Source of the DNA: Botrytis cinerea B05.10
Lineage: Eukaryota; Ascomycota; Leotiomycetes; Helotiales; Sclerotiniaceae
Length of the DNA stretch: 64,000 bases
Direction: 5' to 3'
Assembly: GCF_000143535.2 (NCBI RefSeq)
Contig: NC_037322.1
Coordinates: 558,001-622,000, forward strand
In this document: piece by piece, positions 46,101-56,847 of the stretch
Position numbering within the stretch: position 1 is the stretch's first letter
Layout of the letters: every line of letters begins with the position of its first letter
Notes under the pieces: model-generated
Database searches by the model: none
What the model was told of the DNA's origin: nothing
What the model saw: only the letters and a program-made list of their open reading frames with translations
Translations under genes and position numbers: made by a program

Positions 46101-46220
46101 ATATTGAAAGGGTTAGTTATGTCGTGAGAAAGTTATGATTAAGTTGTTAGTAGCGTTGGTATACTAAAAGGGTTAGTTATGTCGTGAGAAACTTATGATT
46201 AAGTTGCCAATAGCGTTAAC
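46101..46220. repeat. 60-bp tandem duplication
   Basis: Bases 46101-46160 and 46161-46220 are two adjacent copies of one 60-bp unit with the shared core AAAGGGTTAGTTATGTCGTG. They differ at nine positions, eight of them transitions. No third copy is seen. Confidence 0.85.
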
Positions 46221-46758
46221 ATATTAAGCGAGGGCGTTTTGTTTGAAGGAACAATTGGAACTGGAATTGGACCTGATGATAAAAAAAAAAGTTGAATACA
46301 GCCGAATGATTGTACATTACAAATATTAAAGTCTATGAGGAAGTAACAGGCGGAGGTTTTTGCATATGAAGAGAATAGAATTGTAACTGACTTTGTACTT
46401 CCTTGATAAAAATACTCTATATGATATCTTCTTCCCGATCTAATCCTTTTATTTTGTGCCTCTCAATACCAGCGGACTCTTGACTTCGTCTAAACAAAGG
46501 ATCTTCATTACAAGAAGTTGGGGATTGACGATTCTTGTCCTGGGGTGATGGCTGGTGATTCCATAGATGGCTTTGTACTTCATTGGAGCTCTTGTTCAAC
46601 ATATGATTGGATTTATATTCGGCTTCTTCCTCGAATATGTAATTCAAACGCGACTTCATCAAAGTCTATGTTCAATGTAGGGGTATTTTAGAGTAAATGC
46701 ATCAATTAGCATAACTAGCTATAAGTGTAAGGCTCTTAATAATATGAATTGGGACTAG

Positions 46759-46780
46759 CCCCCCCCCCCCCCCCCCCCTT
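46759..46780. repeat. Homopolymeric C tract
   Basis: Twenty-two consecutive C residues in otherwise AT-rich intergenic DNA. The length is prone to sequencing error, so the true number is uncertain. Confidence 0.8.
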
Positions 46781-47732
46781 CTCTATCACCATGGAAACCA
46801 TATCTTATTATGTATTAGGTCTAACAGTTATAATACCCTTGCAGTTTGAGATAAACCACTAACCCTAGTCGCCGTGTTCGGATCCCAATGTACCGGACAT
46901 TGATCGGATCGCTGCCGTATAAGATAACCAATCAAACACCAGAATCAAAAAGGCCCCCAAACATGAGAAGTTGATGCAGTTAGACCAACTTACTAAACCA
47001 TACCTGATACATGGGAAGGTTCTTTACTTTGGACATCCGGACAAGGAACATATCGTTGAGTGCTGCTAGCAACGCTATTCTCCAGGATGAGCAGAATGTT
47101 GAGAGATTAAGCGCTTCTTGACAACATTTTTTTCTGACTCATAAACTTTTTGAACAAGCAAGTTAGCTTTCATTCCCGTGTATAACCCTGGCTCTTGATG
47201 TTTCACTTATTAACATAACAGGCTTTAAAATAATGGCTTTGATTAAACTACCAGCTGTCGAGTAGCCGTATTTAATGATTCGTTATTGATTTCTCGTTGA
47301 AATCAATTAACATAAATCAATCATACTAATAAAGCAGCTTGAATGATTAAACAGGTGTCTATAAGACAAGAATGATAGTATGCATTGTCAAATGAGAGCT
47401 GTAGGTAATCACCTCAGCAACACAGCTTGAATTAGTCTCCTAGTTTTGACCTTAGCGACCCGTTTATATCGTCATGACATAATGGTACAATCGGTTCTCC
47501 ATGTACCAGCCGCGCAATTATCAAAACGATAGTCTTACTCAAATACAACTCTTTTCGCATTATTTTTCTCTTCGACCTGATATCACAATTCAATTGAACA
47601 TTCAAGATTTGTGAATAGTAGTAGAAAAGAGCCTGCGCAACTTGTTTGTTAGGGTCAAGTGTCATGTCATTACATCATCATTAATCATACATCAAATTCT
47701 AGTGAAGGATACATTATCGCCTTCTAAAATAT

Positions 47733-49085
47733 TTATTTGCCACCCCTACCTCTGCCCCTACCTCTCCCACCGCCTCTACCACGCCTTCCACCCCTCTTGT
47801 TGCCTCGTGAATTGCCCTCATCAAATCTTTCGTACAACTTTTCTTCCCCGAATGCACAATCTCCTATCCTCAGGTAGCTAATTATTCCCTGATCATTGAC
47901 AGCCAAGATAACATTCCTGTATCCATGTCTGATTCTATGATACATTTTATTTGGGCCCTCCATGGTTTTTCCTGGTGGATCCCACGGTGAGCTTTCGAAT
48001 AATGATACAACCTCCGGTAATGTAGGAACGAAAGTTTCTCTCGCGTCCACGATGGCTATGCGGAAATCTGGAAGACCTGGGTTGGTTTTCGCGAATGTAG
48101 GAATACTACTGGGTTTCCAGATGTGGAAACAAACACGGAATGGGTGAGACGGAGGCTGTGTCGATATATCTGGCAGTGGAGAAGGCTTGTATCGGGGTAT
48201 CACGGCCATTTGGCGATAGATAGAATCGTAAGATCTGTATAAGCCTGGCTTGACCAGTGGACCATATGGGGAATGTGTGATGTCTTTAGCAAAAAGATCG
48301 TAAAGCCAAGTGAACATGCCTTTCGACTCTCCAGGTATGGGCCCGTGCTCAAAGGATTTAGTGGGAATGTTTGGGTCCCAATCTGGACCTCTCATAACGA
48401 CATATCCATTTCTTTTCAGATTGGCATAGACATTGTATCTTTCCAAACTGATTTTTCCTCTCTCCCCATCCAGACCAATAAGCATAGCATACGCAGCTTG
48501 TAAACTCATTGGTGCACCGTCATCTTCGTTTTCCGATTGTTCTGCCTTCTCAGTTTCCCCGTCTTCAATTCCATTGTAAGAAGATTTATTCGGCCACCAC
48601 AAATCCAAATTTCCCCGCTCAACCAAGTACAGAGCTTCCTCAGGTAACAACCACAAACTACTCTTGTGCTTCCCTTCATTTGCCCTACCAATTGTTCTGA
48701 AATGTGGTCCTCTAGGCCCTTCTACTACAACGACATGATCTGGCTCTAAGCCTTTCCTCCATTCCTCTCCCACAAGTTCATCTCTCTCCAGTTCCTTTCC
48801 TACTCCTTCCCCATAATAGAAAGCCCTCACATGTGCTTTTGGCAGATGAAATCTTGTATGATCCAATGCATCATGCATTGCCTGCCTCGATGCAGCTAAT
48901 ACACTATCTTGTTGTTGTGTACCATGAGGCTCGAAATCTTTCTCTCCACGTTTAGGAAGTGAGCCTGTCTTTGAGCTAAGGGATGCGAGAAGTCGAAAAT
49001 CTTGGGTCTCGTCACCTTCTTCATTATCGTCATTTGGTTGATTATGGAGGGAATTGATGGGTGCGTCTTCATCCATATCTGCCAT
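47733..49085 (-). CDS. SEN54: tRNA-splicing endonuclease subunit Sen54
   Basis: Single-exon gene of 450 residues from the ATG at 49085 (MADMDEDAPIN); the frame is open to 49277, but homologues as I know them begin near this Met. Sen54 is the structural partner of the catalytic Sen2/Sen34 subunits that cut introns from pre-tRNA, in yeast on the mitochondrial surface and elsewhere in the nucleus. The Sen54 N-terminal domain is visible (ETQDFRLL, then GRANEGKHKSSLWLLPEEALYLVERGNLDLWW). C-terminal endonuclease-like parts follow (SLQAAYAMLIG, LERYNVYANLKRNGYVVMRGP, FRIAIVDARETFVPTL). The last 25 residues form an RG-rich tail (GRRGRGGGRGRGRGRGGK). It is divergent from an intron-containing tRNA gene. 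Confidence 0.92.
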   Translation of the reverse strand: MADMDEDAPINSLHNQPNDDNEEGDETQDFRLLASLSSKTGSLPKRGEKDFEPHGTQQQDSVLAASRQAMHDALDHTRFHLPKAHVRAFYYGEGVGKELERDELVGEEWRKGLEPDHVVVVEGPRGPHFRTIGRANEGKHKSSLWLLPEEALYLVERGNLDLWWPNKSSYNGIEDGETEKAEQSENEDDGAPMSLQAAYAMLIGLDGERGKISLERYNVYANLKRNGYVVMRGPDWDPNIPTKSFEHGPIPGESKGMFTWLYDLFAKDITHSPYGPLVKPGLYRSYDSIYRQMAVIPRYKPSPLPDISTQPPSHPFRVCFHIWKPSSIPTFAKTNPGLPDFRIAIVDARETFVPTLPEVVSLFESSPWDPPGKTMEGPNKMYHRIRHGYRNVILAVNDQGIISYLRIGDCAFGEEKLYERFDEGNSRGNKRGGRRGRGGGRGRGRGRGGK

Positions 49086-49343
49086 TCTGTCGAGTGCAAT
49101 TTGTTCTTGTTGCGGTTTACTCTTGCAGTGGTTCGCTGATTGAGGAGCTGGTGGGATGTCATAGGCGTCAGTAAATTTTATTTTCAGCCTTGCAGAAAGG
49201 CTTAATCGGTTCCGACAAGATCCCGAGTGGTGGTCAATGCACAGAGTCTCGTGACCGACCGGATCCACGCTGTCCACAGCTGATTCGCTAGTTTGTTGCA
49301 GGGAATATATTTTTTAATTCCCATGTCTTCTCCATCAATTTCT

Positions 49344-49447
49344 GGGGATCTGGCCGAGTGGTTAAGGCGTTGTGTTTAGGTACTTCGAAAGAAGATCAAA
49401 ACCGTCCGCAATTCGAAAGAGCGTGGGTTCGAATCCCACGGTCCTCA
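49344..49447 (+). tRNA. tRNA-Leu (anticodon UAG) with a 25-nt intron
   Basis: The seven-base acceptor stem 49344-49350 (GGGGATC) pairs with 49440-49446 (GGTCCTC) using two G-U pairs. The D arm is GCCGAGTGGTTAAGGC. The anticodon stem 49370-49374 pairs with 49407-49411, and the loop reads T-T-TAG-G, giving anticodon UAG (leucine, CUN codons). The canonical intron position after base 37 is followed by 25 nt (49381-49405). A long variable arm (49412-49422), as in class II tRNAs, and a T arm GTGGG-TTCGAAT-CCCAC follow. Internal A-box (TGGCCGAGTGG) and B-box (GGTTCGAATCC) promoters are present. No CCA is encoded, as expected in eukaryotes. Confidence 0.95.
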
Positions 49448-49449
49448 CT

Positions 49450-49458
49450 ACTTTTTTG
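49450..49458 (+). terminator. RNA polymerase III T-run terminator
   Basis: A run of T residues begins three bases after the tRNA gene, the usual Pol III stop signal. Confidence 0.8.
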
Positions 49459-49597
49459 CACTTTTTTCGCAGCCGAAAACACGGAGGTTGTTGGTGCAGT
49501 AGAATAAATAAGCGAGCTCAAAGAAATGGTTGACACGTGCTCTTCGGGGAAGAAAAAAGCGACCAGAATCAAGTACCTTGCACAGCACCAAAAAGAT

Positions 49598-50150
49598 TCA
49601 TTTCTCGTCTTTTTTCAAAGCAGGAACGTCCACATCAACATTCTCATCACCATCGTTCTTCTTCTTTTGATTCCTTGACCTAGGGTTTCCAACGAGGTCA
49701 AAAGCCTTTTTATTTTTGCGGACTGTAGCCTTTTGATAGTAGTCCAGTTTTCCGAGACGAAAACTCCAAGCGTCGTTCTCCCAAGCAGCACCAACTGTAT
49801 TCCTGCTGGTGGCACCACGGTCGAGTTTTACAAACCCATTAATTGCTCTAGCGAGGGCTTTTCGCATTTTTGCCTCCCAGTTATAGGGGAAAATTGCATC
49901 AGGAGCATTGGGTACAAAATACGACCATGAACGTGTAACCTGATTGATAATCTGATTTGGCGTCGCAGCAGCTCCAAAATGGCCATGCCAACCAAGTCAA
50001 CCCGAGTATAACCAGGATCTTGCCCATTATCAATTGCTCTACCGGATCTATCAATCGCAAGACCTTCGGTTGTTACAAAAATATTATCAGGAAGTGCAAC
50101 AGCCTTTTGTAATCCCTGTGGTGGCAGAATCCGCGATTGACGAAGTGACC
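49598..50150 (-). pseudogene. 5'-truncated unknown gene abutting AT-rich DNA
   Basis: The minus strand encodes two conserved-looking blocks in different frames. The upstream block (about 50149-49993) reads LPDNIFVTTEGLAIDRSGRA then DNGQDPGYTRVDL; the downstream block (about 49989-49598) reads SWSYFVPNAPDAIFPYNWEA then KALARAINGFVKLDRGATSR and DAWSFRLGKLDYYQKATVRK, ending in a Lys/Asp-rich tail. A possible 41-bp intron (49992-49952, GT...CAG) would join them in frame; otherwise a frameshift separates them. No start codon or upstream exon is visible because extremely AT-rich DNA begins at about 50165. A possible acceptor (CTAAC branch, CAG at 50116) suggests a lost 5' exon. The family is not recognised. 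Confidence 0.4.
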
Positions 50151-50164
50151 GCTTTGTTAGCCCC

Positions 50165-50805
50165 AGAAAATATTCAATATTTTTATAATATATTGAAAAA
50201 AGCGTTTTTAAAGTATTGATTAGAAGGCTTTTTCTTTTATAAATAATTAGAAATTTTTATTCCAAAAAAACTTAATGAAATTCTTGAATTCTAACTCCGA
50301 ATTCTAATTTCAAATAATCAATACTTTATTCATATTAAATTCAATTAATAATTGAATCGAATATAAATATATAAATTAAAACTAAACAAATAATATATAT
50401 AAACAATACGTTCTATATAACATAATACAATAATAAAACTTCTAATTGAAAAAGAAATTGAAAATAAAATAAATAAATGATTTACCCCTCACTTCCCCTT
50501 CCCTTTAAACTTTCAACTAATACTTTTCATTTACTTCCTAATTCTTACACTCACTTCCCTCCTTCTTCTAACTTTTACACTTACTCCCTTTCCATTCACC
50601 TTTCCTCCAACTCTAATATTCATCGAATTCTAAAATCTCTAAAGCTCTTCAAAACCTCCATTTTCTTTTTTTCTATTAAAAATCAATACTAAACAAATCT
50701 CATTCTATACCGATTCCATTTGTTATTAATAAATTGACTATATCATTAATAACAAATTGAATATATTATAAATATAATATACATATAAAAAATTTATATA
50801 AGGAT
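50165..50805. other. Extremely AT-rich, strand-asymmetric block
   Basis: Bases 50220-50470 are extremely poor in GC (one 60-base line has 6 G or C). Bases 50480-50624 contain no G at all on the plus strand but 53 C. The block separates the truncated unknown gene from the GIY-YIG-like gene and looks like RIP-mutated repeat DNA. No coding function is supported. Confidence 0.55.
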
Positions 50806-52470
50806 TTATATTGAATTTCTTTTCGTCGAAAGTATTAACTTTGCTATTACAGGGAATCCTACAGCATTGTCATGCTTATATGCAACACATTTATACCACT
50901 CAATATCGCATGTGCATACTTCGGCAGCGGCAAAAGATTGCCCACGAGCGACATCATCAATAGTGAGATTGGTAAAATGGGGATTTAAGGCAGGGGTGGT
51001 TCGAAGCCCACCGACCAAAATTGGAACATCAAATTCAGTAAGCTTCCTTTCATCAGTAGTCTTAAGTGGTACACGATTAGGGGGAATAGGATACTGCATC
51101 CTCCCATCCATAGCTTCCATGATTGACAGGCATTTTGCAATACCGCCATGATTGACTGTCTTTCTTTGATCGCTCCAGTCCCTGCCTTGACTAGATCTTT
51201 TGACCCAAAAGCTGAAAAATTGGCCATTTTCATTGACACCTTGAACATTGATTCCAAGACGATGAGCACCTTCGAGTTCAGCATCGATGACTTCTTGTTG
51301 TAGGTACAAAAACTGATGTCGACTACCAACATCGTTGATTTCCCATACAATTGTAAGCTCAATTTCTTCGGTAACTCTAAGATACCTGAAGAGGTCCATA
51401 GGTAAACCGATCTTACGTTCATTGCCAAAATAAGCAAAGATGCTGGCCTCTTTTACGCCTGATCTACGTGTAATGTTGGGACTCACAGACTCCTCATATC
51501 TGTTTCCACAATTGTATTTTTTCATAGCGGCAATGGCTAGGGGAGATTTATCATCAAGACCCTTAGCCTCTTGTGCCACGCCATTCTGACGACCGGAACC
51601 TTGGGTATGGAGTCTAATACTCTCAGTTAGAGAAATCCGATTCGCACCGATTACTGAATCAGCACAAAAGATGTCCTCAGGGCACATATTTCGATACTTA
51701 ACGAATTCATGAACGTGCGGTACGTCATTCTCTTCAGGAAGAGACCCTAAGAGAATGCAAAAGCATGCCTCGATCAGGTCACTGATGACACCAAATGTAG
51801 GCTTTTCAGTATCTGCACGCGACGAGAGAACACATAAAGCTGTTGTAGCGAGGTTTTCTCGATCAGTACCATCAACTGCGCCAGCAATATAGCGGCAGAA
51901 CTTCTTGGACCCGTTGTACTTTCTATATCGGGGATTGAAATGCTTCCTAGCTCGACCTTTCAAGCCACTTGAACTCGTTCCCACCCCAACGTAGATGGCC
52001 ATTGGCTTTGCTACTTTCTTGGGAGAAGGATCAATGGCTTTAGCAACCATCAAGTAACAACCGCCAAGTGTAGTTCCGCAACTAAGCCCTTCCTTGAGGA
52101 TATCATCAACTACCCAATAGTTTGCACTAAGGATCTCCTGCACTTGAGCAGGAACCCACTTAGTAATGATCTTGGTCAAGACCTTAAGGTCTTTGACACC
52201 AGTGAGAAATATGCGAACTATGGCACTCATCCAGGGGACACGCTATTTCGCAATAGCCACCAAGGACTCAAGGATATGTGCTATCCTATTCTCGAGAGCG
52301 TTAAAATTTGCAAGATCTTTCTCAAAACAGACACCATATTGGGTGGCAATGTCAAGACCATACAAGACAGCCGCATCAACTTTAGTTTTGCGGCCAGCCT
52401 TGGTTAGACGATGGACATTGGAACTTGAACTTACGCTTTGTCCTCGATCAGAGTATGCTATCATTCTCAT
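50806..52470 (-). CDS. GIY-YIG-like protein gene interrupted by one in-frame TAG
   Basis: On the minus strand one frame runs from the ATG at 52470 to the stop ending at 50806 (555 codons), broken only by TAG at 52245-52243; the larger part reopens at an ATG at 52230 (474 codons). The upstream piece (MRMIAYSDRGQSVSSSSNVH...LENRIAHILESLVAIAK) continues naturally into RVPWMSAIVRIFLTGVKDLK. The middle has KPMAIYVGVGTSSSGLKGRA...KHF and, some 80 residues later, VISDLIEACFCILLG, resembling the GIY-YIG nuclease core (tyrosine/glycine strand, Arg, then a Glu helix). That family call is tentative. CAG to TAG is the simplest origin of the stop. Either the gene is disabled, the stop is read through, or the downstream ATG is the real start. 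Confidence 0.55.
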
Positions 52471-54383
52471 TGTTGTAAAGCTCGTCTGTTCGTCTCTCGG
52501 TTTTTCTGTTCAGAAATGACAATGGGAAGAAAAGAACGAGAATATGAATCGAAATTAATTATTTGATGAAAATTAATGTAAACCTTGAATGTAAATATTA
52601 CAAATGAAGAAGAAAGCCTAAAAAAAGAAGAAACAGAAACGACACAAAACGAATATTCAAATGAGAATTCCTTGTTCAAAGTTTCTTCCTGTTTCGAAAT
52701 TCGAAATAGGAAATATTGAAAGTGATAGGAGTTCAGATCAAATTATTGATAACGATTTGGGTATTGAGTATTCTGTATCAGTGTATTCAGATTAAAGAAA
52801 ACAATTATTAGTTAATAACATAATGTTTATTGAAAGTTCTTCAAGCTTTTTTTTTTTTTTTTTTTTTTGAAAAAATCGCACACCTCACAACATCACACTA
52901 CGACTCTTAATTCTCTATATAATAGTCATCATATTTCAAATTCTATCCTTTAATTCCCGATAAAACATCTAACTTGAAGACTCATTCCTACTAATCGAGT
53001 TGAAACTTGAAGTCTGAGAGAAGTTTAAGTGAGCGGGTGAATGAGTAATTTTTTCCCACACGTCATTTTCAAAGATATTTTCATTTATCGATCTAAACTT
53101 GAAAGGAAGAAAGACATGTTTTTATTCATTTATTCACACACATATATATATACATCAGTAAGTAAGTAAGTGAATAAGTGATACAACACACCAATATCCA
53201 GAAATTCGAACAGAGATCTCGATCTATACCTCAAGTCAAAAAATCAAAGTTTCACACAAAAAATAAATATGAAAATATCCTCTACAATTACAGAATTGCA
53301 CATGATATCAAACTACAGATAGAAGACAGAAGATAAAATCAAGAGAGAAATCCAAATGTAATCAATCTCACAAGTGGTTTATTGAGATGCTGACTATTGA
53401 TGAAGAATGATTTTTCTATCGTATGTATGTATATATATATCGGATGTATAATCCACACCTCTCAACTATATCCGTGTGAATAAAGTGAATGACTTCAATT
53501 CAATTACTACTGTAGTGAGGCTACTGTAACAAAGCCTTAAGCGAATAAAGAAGAGACTAGCTCTTCCAATAGGTCTATATAAGGCCTACTACCTCTTGTA
53601 CATAGCTGGCTCTTTAGACAGAATACAATTAGACAATTAGGACCTACATATCGTGGGTGCTACGTCTGCTGTATCCTTCTCGTACAAACAATATCACAAA
53701 CACATTTTTCGTCTCGGAATCAACACAATACGGATCATGGGGTTAGTGAAGCCGATTCAAGTCAGTCTTTCGTCGCGTATAAAGTTTATCCAGATGTATA
53801 GATAGTTTTTTTTTTCATCTGGTATAAATCCTACCTATATGTATATATAAAAAATAAGAAAAGAAGAAAAACTCTAGCGAAAATATCTTGATTACCTCTC
53901 AAACCAAAAAAACTATACTATCGATCAGTACATTTTTGTGTTATTGTCAATTTCGGTTCGGATTCGATATATTTCTTACCTGTGTAGTATCTATCTGAAT
54001 GCTATCCAAAAAATAAAAAATAAATTCATTTCCTTTTATCTCATGGATTTATTATCAAGTTCGATTCTGAAAAATCTCGATATCGATCTACAAATCTCGC
54101 CACCTCATCTAGATAGCCAGCTCGAATCACCCTAGTCTGTATTAAAATGGAATAGACATTCACTTTCGTCATTTCTAACTCGCCTCGAAGAAAACCTCAG
54201 ATAGAATATCTAATAGTCCGGATTATATATAGACCAACAATAAAAAACTTGAAATGTTCATTTATTTTTGTACATTCAATTGTTTTGGAGATTAAGATAG
54301 TTTTCGTAATCAAATGAATTGAAATAATGAATGAATTCTTGAAAATGATAATACAATCTTTATCTACAAACAAAATAAACAGA
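52471..54383. other. AT-rich intergenic gap, 1.9 kb
   Basis: No gene recognised. It contains a 22-base T tract (52847-52868), a GTAA/GTGAATAA repeat near 53157-53180 and TATATA-rich DNA near 53430-53440 and 53836-53850. Open frames are under 80 codons. Confidence 0.45.
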
Positions 54384-55658
54384 CTATTCCTGAGAAATTT
54401 CACTTCTGCCATCACTCCACTCATACTGAACCAGACTTTCATCTGGCGTTGGAAACAGACGTCCCAACCACCCCGCAATCCCCGTCCAAGACACAAAGCC
54501 CAGAACCCAATGCAGAATCGTAATGCCCCACTCCGTCTGTGGATTCAATATGCCGGGAGCCCCTGGTGGAAGTTTCTGTACCCCTTCCACAAATGGTCTC
54601 ATCTTCTCTTCATACTTCTGCAGTCCTTCTTTCCAATTTCCTTTGCAAGCCCCTAGTTCTCCTGCAAGATAATACGCACCTAGAATCGCCGAACTGGTAC
54701 CCATTCCTGAGATCGGCGAGGGACAATAACCTGCATCTCCCACTAGTGCGACTTTCCCTTCGTAAAATTGAGGAGGATTGACTTGGGCGATTTCTTGCAT
54801 GTAGTAATCTGGTGCTTTATCCATTCCATCCAAGACTCTCTCAATCTCCCATCCCATATCAGACGTTTCTTCTCTCCAAGCACGTTTTTGTTCTTCGGGT
54901 GTCATTTCCAGATACTTGACTAACTTGCATGTTTTGGATGGATCGGTAATACTGAGATATATTCGTGTAGTAGTACTCTGATGTATATTATCCGGACGCA
55001 TTAATATCAAACGTCCACGAGAAGAGTTATACCACTTAGCCCATTCATCATCATGAGATTGTTTGGGGATGGAGAAATATGTTGTGTACTGATACAACGA
55101 TTTCAAACCATCATTTGGAAGGGGAATGACGAGTCGTCTAGTCTTCGAACGCAATCCATCTGCTCCCACGACCAAATCAAAAATTCTCTGTTTACCTCTT
55201 GCGAACGTAACAAGGACTCCCTCATTCACCTCTTCAAGCTCCGTAACATAATCATCCCAAATATACTCGCACGTTTCCTTTGTACTGTTGTAAAAAATCT
55301 CGGCCAAATCTCCCCGGAGGATTTCAATATCACTGGTGAAGGAATTTCCATTCTTCTCTACTGGAAAGGAAGCTTTGGGGACACCGTTTTTGTCCACGAA
55401 TTGAAGACCAATTTCATGGCTTACTTTGGAGCGAATAGTGGATTCAAGACCCATGCGTGATATGACGGCACGAGCGCGGCCCCGAATATCAATTCCTTGA
55501 CCGGCGGAACGAAGAGCGGGAGATCGTTCGATAATGGTGGTGGTTATGGAAGCGCGGTTGAGCCAGTAGGCGAGGACTGGGCCGGCGATGCTGGCGCCCG
55601 AAATAAGAATGTGGGGGTTTCGGGTCGAGGTGGTGGGTTTGGTGGGTTTGGTGGACAT
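54384..55658 (-). CDS. FAD-dependent aromatic-hydroxylase-type monooxygenase
   Basis: Single-exon gene of 424 residues. It is a group A flavoprotein monooxygenase of the PHBH/TetX-like type, using NAD(P)H and O2 to hydroxylate a small molecule. After a Thr/Pro-rich start it shows the dinucleotide-binding loop ILISGASIAGPVLAYWL with an acidic end at TTTIIERS, the GQGIDIRG segment, the DG motif VVGADGLRSKTRR, and the FAD ribityl-binding GD motif VALVGDAGYCPSPISGMGTS. A hydrophobic stretch near the C-terminus (ITILHWVLGFVSWTGIAGWL) could associate with a membrane. The substrate is unknown. The neighbours do not form a biosynthetic cluster, so a detoxification role is as likely as a secondary-metabolite one. 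Confidence 0.9.
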   Translation of the reverse strand: MSTKPTKPTTSTRNPHILISGASIAGPVLAYWLNRASITTTIIERSPALRSAGQGIDIRGRARAVISRMGLESTIRSKVSHEIGLQFVDKNGVPKASFPVEKNGNSFTSDIEILRGDLAEIFYNSTKETCEYIWDDYVTELEEVNEGVLVTFARGKQRIFDLVVGADGLRSKTRRLVIPLPNDGLKSLYQYTTYFSIPKQSHDDEWAKWYNSSRGRLILMRPDNIHQSTTTRIYLSITDPSKTCKLVKYLEMTPEEQKRAWREETSDMGWEIERVLDGMDKAPDYYMQEIAQVNPPQFYEGKVALVGDAGYCPSPISGMGTSSAILGAYYLAGELGACKGNWKEGLQKYEEKMRPFVEGVQKLPPGAPGILNPQTEWGITILHWVLGFVSWTGIAGWLGRLFPTPDESLVQYEWSDGRSEISQE

Positions 55659-56847
55659 TTTCGGAGGAGAGGGTGGAGAAGGGGTTATGTATAAGTGGAT
55701 AGTGCGGGTCTGGGTCTGGGTCTGGGCACGAGGAATCTCAGAGTTGAGTGTATACTGAGTGAGTGCACTGTGAGATGATATACTAGGTGTGTAGTCGTTG
55801 TGTGCTATTCGAAGTGTACAACAATGATTGATATATAATCGCTTCCCTAAGCACTTAGATATGTGATCAATCGCAAGTCCACAACGACGTTGTATCAGAT
55901 ATGGAGCATAAGCCGTATTACACCTATGCGAATAGTGATGTCATAGACCAATTTTAGAATCCGATCAATTAAGTCAAGAGACGAGATCAAAGGATGTGCA
56001 AAGTTGAGTGTGATATGTGAGATGGAAGCAAGCAAAGAAGTCTAATGGATGGCACGCTATGATATATAAAACATTTCTACTCTGTGCGCTACAAGATAAT
56101 AAGTCCGCGTCGGGGTTTTATAGTCCCCGCGCTTTTATTTAGGATAATGCGGTTTTAACACAGAGCGGGCTCGGTGATATGACGCACTCGGTGTTGAACC
56201 ACGTTATGTCCGGAAAACCTTACGTACAATCAAAAATCTAGTGGGGTTCGATGTGTGTTTGTATGTTCATGGGCCATCAGAAAATCCCGAAAGATAGAGT
56301 TTGTTAGACTTGATTCACATGGAGTAGGCGACTTTGATTTCTTACACGCGGGGTGGGATAGGGGTAAGAATGAACGTTAACGAGACGAGACATACTATGA
56401 AATGAAAGAGGAGAACATATAGTCAGCAGACTTAGACACACAGCACGAACAAGAGGATATTGCATTGGGCTATGCGGTAACCCGAAACATAATCTTGCAA
56501 ACATTATTTATACTGCACATGTACCAAATACCCCATCTCATTATCAAAGCAAATATTCCGATATATTACAATCCTTCCGCCCCAAACAAAATGATGAAAC
56601 CATACCATACCGGTGCACTTTCTGACAGAGGATGGTTGCCAACCTTCCAAAAAACGAGCGTGTGCAGCCATACCAGTACCCCCTTACACCTGTTGACCTG
56701 AGCTAGATGCAAACATGAAGGAAATAAACCCCACTACAACGCCAACGCAATGAAAACAATACCCATAAGCTCTCCTGCTTGTGATCGTACATCGTTAATT
56801 CAATCCTCCACTTTTTGCCTTCAGCAAGATACCTCCTATGCCTGCAA
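55659..56847. other. Intergenic gap, 1.2 kb
   Basis: Upstream of the monooxygenase gene and downstream of the C3HC gene. A GGGTCT word is repeated about four times at 55707-55727, and a small CGGGG/CCCCG inverted repeat lies at about 56110-56132. No gene is seen. Confidence 0.45.

Larger units (their letters stand above)
44163..47732. other. Gene-poor region, 3.6 kb
   Basis: No convincing gene. An 81-codon minus-strand frame (46662-46417) with polar, Gln/Ser-rich sequence could be an isolated exon but has no support. Notable content: a GGGAT repeat (44661-44680), a CpG-rich island (45281-45336), a 60-bp tandem duplication (46101-46220) and a C tract (46759-46780). Much of the rest is AT-rich. 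Confidence 0.45.

Noticed and set aside
46417..46662. 81-codon minus-strand frame in the gene-poor region
   Set aside because: Polar low-complexity sequence without homologues I can name or splice partners I can support.
46759..46780. 22-base C tract as a functional element
   Set aside because: Homopolymers of this kind are common in intergenic DNA and prone to sequencing error; recorded only as a repeat.
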